From Syntrophomonadaceae bacterium (GTDB taxonomy: Bacteria > Bacillota > Dethiobacteria > DTU022), in NCBI GenBank assembly GCA_003554615.1, contig PWGX01000002.1, positions 1-37,533 of the forward strand: a stretch of DNA of 37,533 nucleotides. The letters are read 5' to 3'. A program made the translations under genes and the position numbers. Numbering within the stretch: the first letter of the stretch is position 1; every line of letters starts with the position of its first letter. The notes under the pieces are model-generated. The model was not told the origin of the DNA, did not search any database, and was given only the letters and a program-made list of their open reading frames with translations. Positions 8,584 through 17,647 of this stretch are shown here, piece by piece.

Positions 8584-10167
8584 ATGAGTATTTACAAACC
8601 CAATGCTTCAGCCGCAACCTTAACCAAGAACCGGACGGAAGGCTCGATCAACCCTTACAGCGGAATGTGTGTGACCTGTATTGATGGCTGTGTGGGAATG
8701 TGTGAAATCGGAAAATCGGCCTACCGCGGCCATGAAACCCTTTACCCCCAGCCTTTTGGTATCATTACCACCGCTTCTGAGAAAAAATACCCCGTCGATT
8801 ATTCTCATTTTTCGATCATGGGCACCATGATGGGAGCTAAAGGTATAGAGGCAGATACTGAAAAGGCAATCTTTCCTAATGTGGAATTGGGACGGTCAAT
8901 TGGTAAGAATAAAGATATCAGGGTGAAACTGCCTGTTGTTATATCCGGTATCGGTTCTACCGATGTAGCCAGGAATAACTGGGAAAGTTTGGCAGCCGGT
9001 GCAGCGCTTTGTGGGATTATCCTGACTGTTGGTGAAAATGTCAGCGGCATGGATGAAGATGCGGTACTAGAGAACGGCCGCGTAGTCAAAACGTCTGACT
9101 TAAAGCGCCGGGTGGAATTATTCAAAAAGTGGCAGGTGGGCGGCTGCGGTGCCATAGTGGTCCAGGCTAATGTAGAAGACAGCCGACTGGGAACCCTTGA
9201 ATATGCGCTTGAACAGCTGGATGTTGATGCTGTGGAACTGAAGTGGGGCCAGGGCGCTAAAGATATTGGCGGCGAAGTTAAAATCAAAAGCTTGGATAAA
9301 GCCCTGATGTTGAAGAAGAGAGGATATGTTGTTTTGCCCGATCCGGAGGATCCCCATGTGGCCGAGGCCTTCCGGCGTGGAAGCTTTAAAGAATTTGAAC
9401 GCCATTCTTTGCTGGGCATCGTTGACGAGGAATCATTTCTGCAGAGGGTGAAAAGCCTGAGAGAAGCGGGGGCAAGGAATGTATTTTTAAAGACCGGAGC
9501 TTATAGGCCGGCCGATCTGGCCAGGGCCTTGCGGTTTTCTTCCCTGGCTGACATAGATCTTGTTACCGTGGACGGGGCAGGCGGAGGGACAGGCATGAGC
9601 CCCTGGCGGATGATGAACGAATGGGGTGTTCCCTCAGTAGAGCTGCATTCTCTTCTTTACAGCTATTGTGAGAAGTTAAAAGCCAAGGACCATTATATGC
9701 CCGATATTTCTTTAGGGGGAGGTTTTGCTTTTGAAGACCAGATTTTCAAAGGACTGGCTATTGCCGCCCCCCATGTTAAGCTGATCGGCATGGCCAGGGC
9801 GCCGCTGGCTGCGGCAATGGTCGGGAAAACAATCGGTTCGAGGATAGCGGAAAACAAGCTCCCGGTATACGTGGAGCGCTTTGGTTCCGATGTTGAAGAA
9901 ATATTTGTGACTGCTTCCGAGTTGAAACATGAGCTTGGCAGTGACCTGTTTGAGGAATTGCCCCCCGGTGCACTGGGACTGTACACCTACTATGAACGTC
10001 TGGCCCAGGGCTTGAAACAGTTGATGTGTGGCAACCGCAAGTTTTCCCTGGAATATATATCCAGGGATGACATTGCCGCCCTGACAAAAGAAGCCGCAGA
10101 AATAAGCGGCATCAAACATGTTATGGATTTAGACAGGGAAGAGGCGGAACAAATCTTAGATTTTTAA
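8584..10167 (+). CDS. FMN-binding glutamate synthase family protein (GltB central/FMN-domain type, no amidotransferase domain)
   Basis: VDGAGGGTGMSPWRMMNEWGVPS and DISLGGGFAFEDQIFKGLAIAA match the GltS FMN domain; no N-terminal GATase domain. Confidence 0.88.
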   Translation: MSIYKPNASAATLTKNRTEGSINPYSGMCVTCIDGCVGMCEIGKSAYRGHETLYPQPFGIITTASEKKYPVDYSHFSIMGTMMGAKGIEADTEKAIFPNVELGRSIGKNKDIRVKLPVVISGIGSTDVARNNWESLAAGAALCGIILTVGENVSGMDEDAVLENGRVVKTSDLKRRVELFKKWQVGGCGAIVVQANVEDSRLGTLEYALEQLDVDAVELKWGQGAKDIGGEVKIKSLDKALMLKKRGYVVLPDPEDPHVAEAFRRGSFKEFERHSLLGIVDEESFLQRVKSLREAGARNVFLKTGAYRPADLARALRFSSLADIDLVTVDGAGGGTGMSPWRMMNEWGVPSVELHSLLYSYCEKLKAKDHYMPDISLGGGFAFEDQIFKGLAIAAPHVKLIGMARAPLAAAMVGKTIGSRIAENKLPVYVERFGSDVEEIFVTASELKHELGSDLFEELPPGALGLYTYYERLAQGLKQLMCGNRKFSLEYISRDDIAALTKEAAEISGIKHVMDLDREEAEQILDF

Positions 10168-10174
10168 CTGCCTG

Positions 10175-10996
10175 TTACGATATGGATAACAGGTCTTTCC
10201 CTTTGCTGTAGCCCATCTTGATTGAAGCTTTAGCGGCGATATCTGTTACTATGCCGGCCAGTTCTTGGTTGATATAATCTGCCGTGATCCGGTTATCGGG
10301 ACCGGAAACCCCGATGCTGGCAACGGCTTTGTTCTCATAGTTGAAGATTGGTGCGGCTATGCAGCGTACGTTTTCCTCCATTTCGCCCCAATCTAAGGCG
10401 TATCCCTGTTTCCTGGAGCGGGTCAGTTCTTTTTTTAGCTCTTTCGGGTCGCTAATAGTTTGGCTGGTGTATTTTTTTAACTCTATCCTGGGCAGGACAA
10501 GATCAAGTTCTTTTTCGGAAAGGTAGGCCAGCAGAATTTTCCCTGAAGCGGTACAGTGAACGGGCCCCCTGTTGCCAACCTCAGCAAACATTTTAACGAT
10601 GATATAGTTGTGCGATTCGATTTGATCGATGTAAACTATTTCGGTTTCATCCAAAACGGCAAGGTTGGCGGTTTCGTTGCACCGGTCTACCAGCTCTGTC
10701 AGAAATGGGCTGGCGATGGTCCTTATATCAGAATAAGAAAAAATATTATTGGCTACTTCCAGCAGTTTGAGGCCCAGCTGGTACTTGTTGGTTTCCGGAT
10801 CCTGCTCTACATAGCCACGTTTTAAGAGGGTATTTAAGAGCCGGTGCACAGTGCTGATTTTTAAATTTACACCTTCTGATAGTTCGCTGATGGTAACAGG
10901 GCGGCCAGCCTCGGCCATGTGCTCTACTATTGTCAGCGCCCTTTCCAGGGATTGCACGGTTTTGCCTTTTTCGATAATTGTTTTTTTATTATTCAT
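10175..10996 (-). CDS. IclR family transcriptional regulator
   Basis: N-terminal wHTH (TISELSEGVNLKISTVHRLLNTLLKRGYVEQD) and IclR effector domain (HCTASGKILLAYLSEKEL, GYALDWGEMEENVRCIAAPIFN). Confidence 0.92.
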   Translation of the reverse strand: MNNKKTIIEKGKTVQSLERALTIVEHMAEAGRPVTISELSEGVNLKISTVHRLLNTLLKRGYVEQDPETNKYQLGLKLLEVANNIFSYSDIRTIASPFLTELVDRCNETANLAVLDETEIVYIDQIESHNYIIVKMFAEVGNRGPVHCTASGKILLAYLSEKELDLVLPRIELKKYTSQTISDPKELKKELTRSRKQGYALDWGEMEENVRCIAAPIFNYENKAVASIGVSGPDNRITADYINQELAGIVTDIAAKASIKMGYSKGKDLLSIS

Positions 10997-11345
10997 TTAG
11001 TTCCTCCGCCCGGCATAAAACCGGGATCATGTTTTTATGAGCGGCCTGAGCAGCATGAAAATAAAAGTGCATAACAGGTGTTTGAGTAAAGATTGGCGGT
11101 AAAAAAAAAGGCTACCAGAGCACCATATTATAATCAGATCATAATTCGCTTTAGTTGTCCTGTCAAATTTGTTTATGGTTCCGATCCGGGCCATCAGCAC
11201 CATAACCTGCTGGGTGGTACCTGGTTTTAGTTATTGAATAGGCCGATTCAGCGGCAGGAGTAATGCCTGGTTAAAAAGAAGTAATAAAGAAGTAATATGG
11301 AAATGTAAGACAGCAGAGAAAAGGCAGGTGGCCGTTGCGACAGTG

Positions 11346-11591
11346 ATGCAAAACGACTGGGAAATCTTGGTTGAAGCCAGCAATGATGTAGAAGCGGATA
11401 TAATTTGCGGCTTTTTGCAGGAGAAGGGTATTCCGGCCCGAAAAGCGGACAGCAGTCCCTATACCGGTGCAATGCGGGTTATCGGCGGCCAGGCCATGGA
11501 AGTCCAGGTCCTGGTCCCCGGCCCTTTCCTGGAGCAGGCGGCTCAGTTAATGCTGGAGATCGACCCGGACTTAGAAATCGGTGATAGCTAG
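11346..11591 (+). CDS. DUF2007-type small putative signal-transducing protein
   Basis: WEILVEASNDVEADIICGFLQEKGIPA...VQVLVPGPFLEQAAQLM is typical of DUF2007; start assigned to the internal ATG. Confidence 0.7.
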   Translation: MQNDWEILVEASNDVEADIICGFLQEKGIPARKADSSPYTGAMRVIGGQAMEVQVLVPGPFLEQAAQLMLEIDPDLEIGDS

Positions 11592-12609
11592 TAACAGAAC
11601 AAGGCGGGGAGGTAAAAGTAGCTTGAATTCTCCTGTAACAAAACCTTATTTTTCAGTTGATCCGAAGCGCGAATGGTTCTGGATTAAACTTTTGTGGGCG
11701 GTAACAATCGTGTCGGCGCTGATTTTGATTTTTGCCTGGCAGTTTACCCGGAGTGTGGAAATGATTGCCGCCCTTCAGCAGTGGCGAACGGTGTCCGGTG
11801 TGGAGGTGCTTTTTCGGGCCTTTACTTTTTTAGGCGATGACGAATTTTTCATGGTTCTTTTTAGCGTTTTAATCTGGTGTGTAAGCAAAACCCTTGGTTT
11901 TTGGGGCGCGTTTGTCCTTCTTAGCTCCGCTACCTGCAGCAACCTGATTAAAGACATAACCCTGCTGGAAAGGCCCCCGATTGAAGGAATCGAACATCCC
12001 CCGGGCAGTTATGCTTTCCCCAGTGGGCATACCCTGACTGCAGTTACAGTCTGGGGTTATCTTGCTGTAAGGATTCAGAACAGGGCTTTCTGGGTTTGGA
12101 CTTTTATAGCTGTTGTAATGATTGCTTTTTCCAGGCTGGCCCTGGGATACCACTTTCTGGGTGATGTCCTGGGTGGGTTTGTTTTCGGCATTCCTTTCCT
12201 GCTTTTCTTTTTGTGGATCAGTGCCAGGATTTATGAAAAGGGTTTGCTGGAACGGTATTCCACACCGGCCCTCCTTGTTATTTCTCTGGCCTTTCCGATC
12301 TTGCTGGCAGCTGTGCTGCCGGGAACCGATCCGCCAAAGATCCTGGGATATCTGGGTGGAGCATCCTTTGGTTATCTGCTGGAAAAAGAAAAAGTGGGAT
12401 CTCTTGTTTCAGCACCCCTGCCTTTCCAGGTGCTGAAAACGCTGGTGGGCCTGGCTGTCCTGTTCGGCATTATCCTTGGTTTGGGGGGCGTGCTCCCGGC
12501 AGAGATAACTCACCTTGGTTTCACCAGGTATGCCCTGGGCGGGTTATGGGTGACATTAGGTGCGCCGTTTTTGTTTGTCTATCTCAATTTATCTTCAAGA
12601 AAAGAGTAG
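11581..12609 (+). CDS. PAP2 (phosphatidic acid phosphatase type 2) family membrane protein
   Basis: KDITLLERPP, YAFPSGHTLTAV and SRLALGYHFLGDVLGG, the three PAP2 motifs. Confidence 0.9.
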   Translation: MIASNRTRRGGKSSLNSPVTKPYFSVDPKREWFWIKLLWAVTIVSALILIFAWQFTRSVEMIAALQQWRTVSGVEVLFRAFTFLGDDEFFMVLFSVLIWCVSKTLGFWGAFVLLSSATCSNLIKDITLLERPPIEGIEHPPGSYAFPSGHTLTAVTVWGYLAVRIQNRAFWVWTFIAVVMIAFSRLALGYHFLGDVLGGFVFGIPFLLFFLWISARIYEKGLLERYSTPALLVISLAFPILLAAVLPGTDPPKILGYLGGASFGYLLEKEKVGSLVSAPLPFQVLKTLVGLAVLFGIILGLGGVLPAEITHLGFTRYALGGLWVTLGAPFLFVYLNLSSRKE

Positions 12610-12727
12610 GCGGTTAACTAGTATTAGTTTGGGGTATAAATATTTTACCGCTCCTTTATCGCATTTATAGTAAAGATGGTTTATAATATGATATGGAAAT
12701 GGCTGTTTTTTTTGGAGGTGAAAGGTT

Positions 12728-12919
12728 TTGATCGGTGGAAAGATCGGTTTGTGGGAAATTTTACTGGTTCTCGTAGTGGCCCTGATTATTTTTGGACCGA
12801 ACAAGCTGCCTGAAATGGGCCGTTCAATAGGTAATGGGTTAAAGGAATTTAGGAAAGCGACAAAAGAACTCAAAGATTCAATCAGTCTTGATGATAACGA
12901 AACTGATAAAAGCAGTTAA
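12728..12919 (+). CDS. tatA: Sec-independent translocase TatA/E-type subunit (copy 1)
   Basis: IGLWEILLVLVVALIIFGPNKLPEMGRSIG; TTG start after GGAGGTGAAAGG. Confidence 0.9.
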   Translation: MIGGKIGLWEILLVLVVALIIFGPNKLPEMGRSIGNGLKEFRKATKELKDSISLDDNETDKSS

Positions 12920-13007
12920 CAATTGGTTTCCCTGTTTGAAGATTTTGTGTTACAATGTCTTAAAATAGGCATAAAATGTTTTGATTCTCTTTTGAGGAGG
13001 ATGTGTT

Positions 13008-13196
13008 ATGTTAGGAAGAATCGGAGCTACAGAAATAATTGCCATTTTGGCTGTAATCCTTTTAATATTTGGCTCTACCAAACTTCCCGAACTCGCCAAG
13101 GCGATTGGGAAGAGCGTTGTAGAACTCAAAGAAGGATTAAAAGGAAGCTCTACATCCGACGAGTCGACCACCCCAAACTCCGAAACTGAAAAATAA
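13008..13196 (+). CDS. tatA: Sec-independent translocase TatA/E-type subunit (copy 2)
   Basis: IGATEIIAILAVILLIFGSTKLPELAKAIGKSV; SD gaggagg before ATG. Confidence 0.9.
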   Translation: MLGRIGATEIIAILAVILLIFGSTKLPELAKAIGKSVVELKEGLKGSSTSDESTTPNSETEK

Positions 13197-13281
13197 GGCG
13201 GCTGATTGGTCGTAAGCGGAGTTTAGCTAAACAGGGGGGATTATTAACAGTGCCGGGAATGCCGGGAGGTATTCAAAACGA

Positions 13282-14016
13282 GTGGTTAATAATAAAGACG
13301 GCACAATGCCCGTCCTTGAACATCTTTCAGAATTGCGCCTGCGCCTGGTTATCTCGGCAGGCGCTTTGCTTGTTGCATCGGGTATTTGCTTTACGTACAT
13401 CGAACGTATCCGTTCCATACTGACCATCCCGCTGGAAGGGAAACAGCTTATATATCTATCTCCCCCCGAAGCATTCACGGCCAACCTGAGATTGGCTCTG
13501 TTCAGCGGGTTGGTGGTTTCACTTCCGGTTATCCTTTATCAGATATCCGCTTATATTTTTCCCGGCCTGACCCGCAACGAAAAGAAATTTTACGTTGCCG
13601 TTTTATTTGGGATTATTGTACTTTTTTCGGCCGGGATAGTTTTTGCCTACCAGATTGTGTTTCCCTTCACCCTGCGTTTTTTTCTGCAGTTTGCCGACGC
13701 CAGGCTTGATCCGCAGTTTACGATTACCGAGTACATATCATTCGTGATTTCTTTTCATCTGGCTTTTGGTGCCGTGTTTCAACTGCCTTTGTTAACCTGG
13801 GCCCTGGGCAAACTTGGCCTTTTAACGACGCAGTTCCTGAGGCGGCACAGGAAAATCGCCCTTTTGATCATGCTGGTTTTATCGGCGATTATTACACCTC
13901 CAGATATTATATCCCAGGTGGTCATGATTTTGCCGCTGGCTTTTCTTTACGAACTGGGAATTATTATGGTTCTAATCAGTGAAAGAAAGCGGCTGAAGGT
14001 GCAGGAAGAGCAGTAA
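13282..14016 (+). CDS. tatC: Sec-independent translocase TatC
   Basis: HLSELRLRLVIS N-terminus, SPPEAFTANLRLALFSGLVVSLPVILYQ and SAIITPPDIISQVVMILPL typical of TatC. Confidence 0.95.
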   Translation: MVNNKDGTMPVLEHLSELRLRLVISAGALLVASGICFTYIERIRSILTIPLEGKQLIYLSPPEAFTANLRLALFSGLVVSLPVILYQISAYIFPGLTRNEKKFYVAVLFGIIVLFSAGIVFAYQIVFPFTLRFFLQFADARLDPQFTITEYISFVISFHLAFGAVFQLPLLTWALGKLGLLTTQFLRRHRKIALLIMLVLSAIITPPDIISQVVMILPLAFLYELGIIMVLISERKRLKVQEEQ

Positions 14017-14043
14017 TATTTATTACACGGGCGGGGTGGAATA

Positions 14044-14685
14044 TTGAGCGGTACCGAGCATAATTTCAACGAGGGCTGCAAAGGGGCCATTATTCTTGCG
14101 GGAGGCGACAGCAAACGTCTCGGCCGGCCCAAAGCCCTGCTCGATTTCAACGGACGCCCGTTGATTGCCCTGATGGTCGAGTGGCTTGGCAAACTGTTCC
14201 CGGATATCACCGTGGTTACCGATCGCCCGGAACTCTACAGCGATTTGCCCGTCCGACTGACCGGGGATCTGTTAAAGCAAAAAGAGAAAAGCCCCCTGCG
14301 GGGTATCCATGCCGGCCTGAGCGTATCTTCCCATCCCTACCAGTTTGTTGCCGCCTGCGATATGCCCTTTTTAAACCTGGAGCTGATCAAATACATGGGC
14401 CGGTTTGCTCCTGATTATGATGCGGTGGTTCCCCATGTCGGGGGAGAGTACTTTCAGCCTCTGCATGCCTTTTACAAGCGCACATGTATTGATATAATCG
14501 AAAGACAGGTGAACCGGGGCCATTATAAAGTTAGTGATTTTTACCGGAATTTGAAGATCAAGTTTATCTCTCGCTCAGAAATAGCCAGGCATGATCCGGA
14601 TCAGGAATCATTTATTAATATTAATACCTGGGAAGATTATGAACAGGCTCTTCTAAAGATGGCCCGCAGAAAGAAGTCCAGTTGA
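14044..14685 (+). CDS. mobA: MobA-like molybdenum cofactor guanylyltransferase / NTP transferase
   Basis: AIILAGGDSKRLGRPKALLDFNGRPLI and VAACDMPFLNLELIKYM; TTG start. Confidence 0.8.
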   Translation: MSGTEHNFNEGCKGAIILAGGDSKRLGRPKALLDFNGRPLIALMVEWLGKLFPDITVVTDRPELYSDLPVRLTGDLLKQKEKSPLRGIHAGLSVSSHPYQFVAACDMPFLNLELIKYMGRFAPDYDAVVPHVGGEYFQPLHAFYKRTCIDIIERQVNRGHYKVSDFYRNLKIKFISRSEIARHDPDQESFININTWEDYEQALLKMARRKKSS

Positions 14686-14704
14686 AAAGGAGGAACTTAG
14701 GATA

Positions 14705-15868
14705 ATGAAAATACCTGACTACATAGGATCGCTGGCTTTTGGATTGAAGATGGGCGTAATATTACCGGGAATGGATATTGCGGAAGAAGTAATTAAAGCG
14801 CTGTCCTGTTGCAGTCGCGATGGTTTGCTTGAGGACAACGACGTGATCTGCATTACCGAGTCCATCGTGGCCCGGGCCCAAAACAATTATATCACCGTTG
14901 ATGATATTGCCCGGGAAATAAAAGAAAAGCTTGGCTTAACCGAGAAAAGCAGGTTGGCGGTGGTCTTCCCGATTGCCAGCCGCAACCGGTTTTCCATGAT
15001 CCTGAAAGGTCTGGCCAGGGCTGTTCCCCGGGGGGAAGTGGTGGTCCAGCTTTCTTTCCCGGCTGATGAGGTAGGCAACCAGGTCATAGATCCGGGGTTT
15101 GCAGAACAGCTGGGTAAAGCCGAGATTACCCTGGAAGATCTGGGCGGGCGCAGTTTCAAGCACCCGGTCACCGGGGTCGATTATATCGATCTTTACCGTA
15201 ATATTATTAATGAGGAAGGGGCAAAACCGGTTATTTTTCTATCCAACAATCCCCGGAGTGCCCTTGGATATGAACCCGAGGGAGTAATTGCTGCTGATAT
15301 CCATACCAGGGCAGCTACTAAAAAAGCCATTTCTTCCCGTTTTGCCAATTGCGTTACCCTGGATCAGCTTTTTAACGAGGGTGAAGTTTACTCTGAATGG
15401 GGCCTGCTTGGCAGCAACATGTCATCTGGCGAAAGGCTCAAGCTGGCGCCTCGTGAAGGAGAACAGCTGGTCAAGGATATTCAGTTCAGGATCAAAGAGC
15501 AGTTTAGCCATGAAGTTCAGGTCATGATCTATGGGGATGGGGCCTACCTTGATCCTACCAGCGGTATATATGAACTTGCCGATCCGCGGGCCGCTTTCGC
15601 CGCCACCGACGGCCTGAACTGCCTCAGGGAAGGTGTTAAATACAAGTACCTTGCCGATCAATGCTACCATGAAGAGCATAAGACAGCCGAAGAAATTGAA
15701 GCTATCCTTACCGAAAGCGCCAAAAGCAAGTTGGCCCAGGATTGCATGGAAAGAGAAGGGACCACCCCCCGGCGTATGGAAGATGTTTTAGCCAGCCTGG
15801 CCGATCTGGTCAGCGGTTCGGCTGATGCCGGGACCCCGGTCGTGGTGGTGAAGAATTTCCTTGTATAG
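14705..15868 (+). CDS. Coenzyme F420-0:L-glutamate ligase (CofE) domain protein
   Basis: LEDNDVICITESIVARAQNN, FPIASRNRFSMILKGLARAV and YGDGAYLDPTSGIYELADP resemble the F420 ligase family. Confidence 0.75.
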   Translation: MKIPDYIGSLAFGLKMGVILPGMDIAEEVIKALSCCSRDGLLEDNDVICITESIVARAQNNYITVDDIAREIKEKLGLTEKSRLAVVFPIASRNRFSMILKGLARAVPRGEVVVQLSFPADEVGNQVIDPGFAEQLGKAEITLEDLGGRSFKHPVTGVDYIDLYRNIINEEGAKPVIFLSNNPRSALGYEPEGVIAADIHTRAATKKAISSRFANCVTLDQLFNEGEVYSEWGLLGSNMSSGERLKLAPREGEQLVKDIQFRIKEQFSHEVQVMIYGDGAYLDPTSGIYELADPRAAFAATDGLNCLREGVKYKYLADQCYHEEHKTAEEIEAILTESAKSKLAQDCMEREGTTPRRMEDVLASLADLVSGSADAGTPVVVVKNFLV

Positions 15869-17387
15869 ACTTATAAATGAAATAAGAAGCGGTTATCAAA
15901 AGGAATATACCCCACAAGGCCGGGAAGTAATCGCCGTAGCGGGTATAGACTGTTTCCCTGCGGGTCATATCCAGGGGTACGGCAAAAATTTCTGTTTCGC
16001 TTTTACCGGATCTGAACAGCTCCCGGCCCCGGTAATCAAAAGAAATGGTAATGCCGCTGTTTGCCACCTGGGTTACCCCGGCCCCGGTTTCAGCCGCCCT
16101 GATTGCCGCCACCTGGGCGTGCTGCTCAAGTCCGATTGATTCTCCAAACCAGGCATCATTGGTTACCACAAACTGGTGCAGGGCTCCTTCTTTAGCAAAA
16201 AGGCGCATGTGATCCCCGAAATACGATTCAAAGCAAACCACCCCGGCTACCGGAAAACCTTTCATGTCAAACATGGTAATTTCCTCTCCCGGGGTGTAGC
16301 TTCCCAGCAGCAGGTCAAGCTGCAGGATTCTGTTTAGCACCTGCTCAGCCGGGAAGAATTCGACAAAAGGCACCAGCCGGTGCTTATTATAAACGGGTAT
16401 TTGTTCCTGCCCCCTGGAATAAAGGGTTATTGCGTTGTAAAGGTGATCCGATTTCTGAAGCCGGGCTCCGTAAAGCAGGTTTATCCCGTGTTCTTCGCCC
16501 AGGATTATTATTTCTTCAGGGTGGGTTCTTTCTATTCTGAAATCGAGCCGGGCCACCGTTTCAGGCCAGACCACCAGTTCAACCTCGGGATTATCTTGTA
16601 TTGCCCTCTCTGTCAGGTCAAGATAATGGTCAAGGATGTTTTGGCGATCCTGCCGGGCGATCCGTTCCGGTTGAATGTTGCCCTGGACCATGGCTGTATA
16701 AAGGGGTTCATCCTTCTTTTCCACTTCTTGAAACGCCGGCCCGAGCATGCCTGCTGTTAATATTATCAAAAAGGTTACCGTGACGGCGACAAAGTTTTTG
16801 CCCTGCAGCTTTTTCTGGAAGAAGAGGATTATTATCACCTGGAAAAAAACAATCACAAAAGGCAGGCCCCAGTAACCGTAAACGGAAACGATATTGAGTG
16901 CGGTGGGGTAGCCCCACTGGGTGTAACCCAGGTAGCCTACATTGTAAGCCAGGAAAGTAAGCGAGCGGAGGTACTCCACACCCAGCCAGAGTGAGGGGAC
17001 GGCCAGGGCTGTGAACCAGGCCCTCCCTGAGCGGGCGGCCAAACTGGCGGTGAGTGCGAATACGCCATAAAAGAGGCTGATATATAGAACCAGGCCGATC
17101 ATGGCCACTGTGGCGAGGATGTCGGAAAGGTAGGGATAAAGGACGTATCCCAGGTAATAGTTTACATAAAGCGTAAAAGGGAGGCTGAATAAAAAGCCGG
17201 CCTTGAAAGCGTTAAAGGGTGCTGATCGTAAGGTGGCCCAGAGCAGGGGCAGAAGGGCAAACCAGGCCGCATACCCCTGTTCGAAAGGGGGGAAAGCCAG
17301 GATAATCAGTATCCCCGATAGCAGGGGGCAGATCAGGTAAAAACGGGGCGAGGATTTCAATTGTTGAAGGTTTAATAAACTGCTCAT
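15810..17387 (-). CDS. lnt: Apolipoprotein N-acyltransferase
   Basis: N-terminal multi-TM region then carbon-nitrogen hydrolase domain (VVWPETVARL, YNKHRLVPFVEFFP, VVCFESYFGD, NDAWFGES). Confidence 0.92.
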   Translation of the reverse strand: MSSLLNLQQLKSSPRFYLICPLLSGILIILAFPPFEQGYAAWFALLPLLWATLRSAPFNAFKAGFLFSLPFTLYVNYYLGYVLYPYLSDILATVAMIGLVLYISLFYGVFALTASLAARSGRAWFTALAVPSLWLGVEYLRSLTFLAYNVGYLGYTQWGYPTALNIVSVYGYWGLPFVIVFFQVIIILFFQKKLQGKNFVAVTVTFLIILTAGMLGPAFQEVEKKDEPLYTAMVQGNIQPERIARQDRQNILDHYLDLTERAIQDNPEVELVVWPETVARLDFRIERTHPEEIIILGEEHGINLLYGARLQKSDHLYNAITLYSRGQEQIPVYNKHRLVPFVEFFPAEQVLNRILQLDLLLGSYTPGEEITMFDMKGFPVAGVVCFESYFGDHMRLFAKEGALHQFVVTNDAWFGESIGLEQHAQVAAIRAAETGAGVTQVANSGITISFDYRGRELFRSGKSETEIFAVPLDMTRRETVYTRYGDYFPALWGIFLLITASYFIYKSIQGNSSPPRPGSRHQPNR

Positions 17388-17550
17388 ATTAACCCTTTCT
17401 CACTTTTGCTGAAAAACAGATCGGGCATTATGCCATCCCTCTGCTGCCTCCGGTGGTGTTCTGCACTCTTTTTATTTTCAAGATAGCTAAGCACCGTCTA
17501 AAAATATTTTACCACAGCTTTTAAAGCGGCATAAATTAAGGAGGCTAAAC

Positions 17551-17579
17551 TTGATTTTAGCGGCATTGAATGGTATAAA
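17551..17579 (+). promoter_or_regulatory. Putative sigma-A promoter TTGATT-N17-TATAAA with extended -10 (TGG)
   Basis: ttgatt 17551-17556 and tataaa 17574-17579, preceded by tgg; upstream of the MarR gene. Confidence 0.5.
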
Positions 17580-17647
17580 ATATATACAAATTACTTAAAC
17601 CAGTTAACAGTTGATTCCTTTAAATATATCCGGAGAGGAGAATAATC

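Noticed and set aside
8805-9419. 204-aa and other long antisense ORFs inside nuoF/gltS-like/amidase genes
   Set aside because: Low-complexity Ser/Pro-rich translations opposite clearly conserved coding genes; typical shadow ORFs
11195-11232. T-box-like string tgctgggtggtacctgg upstream of the DUF2007 gene
   Set aside because: Resembles GGGTGGNACC only in the core; no following GCG/terminator, specifier stem or aminoacyl/amino-acid gene
17538-17598. 15-codon ORF (TTG start, MILAALNGIKYIQIT) after AAGGAGG, upstream of marR
   Set aside because: It coincides with a good TTGATT-N17-TATAAA promoter and would start at its -35 hexamer; short ORF likely chance
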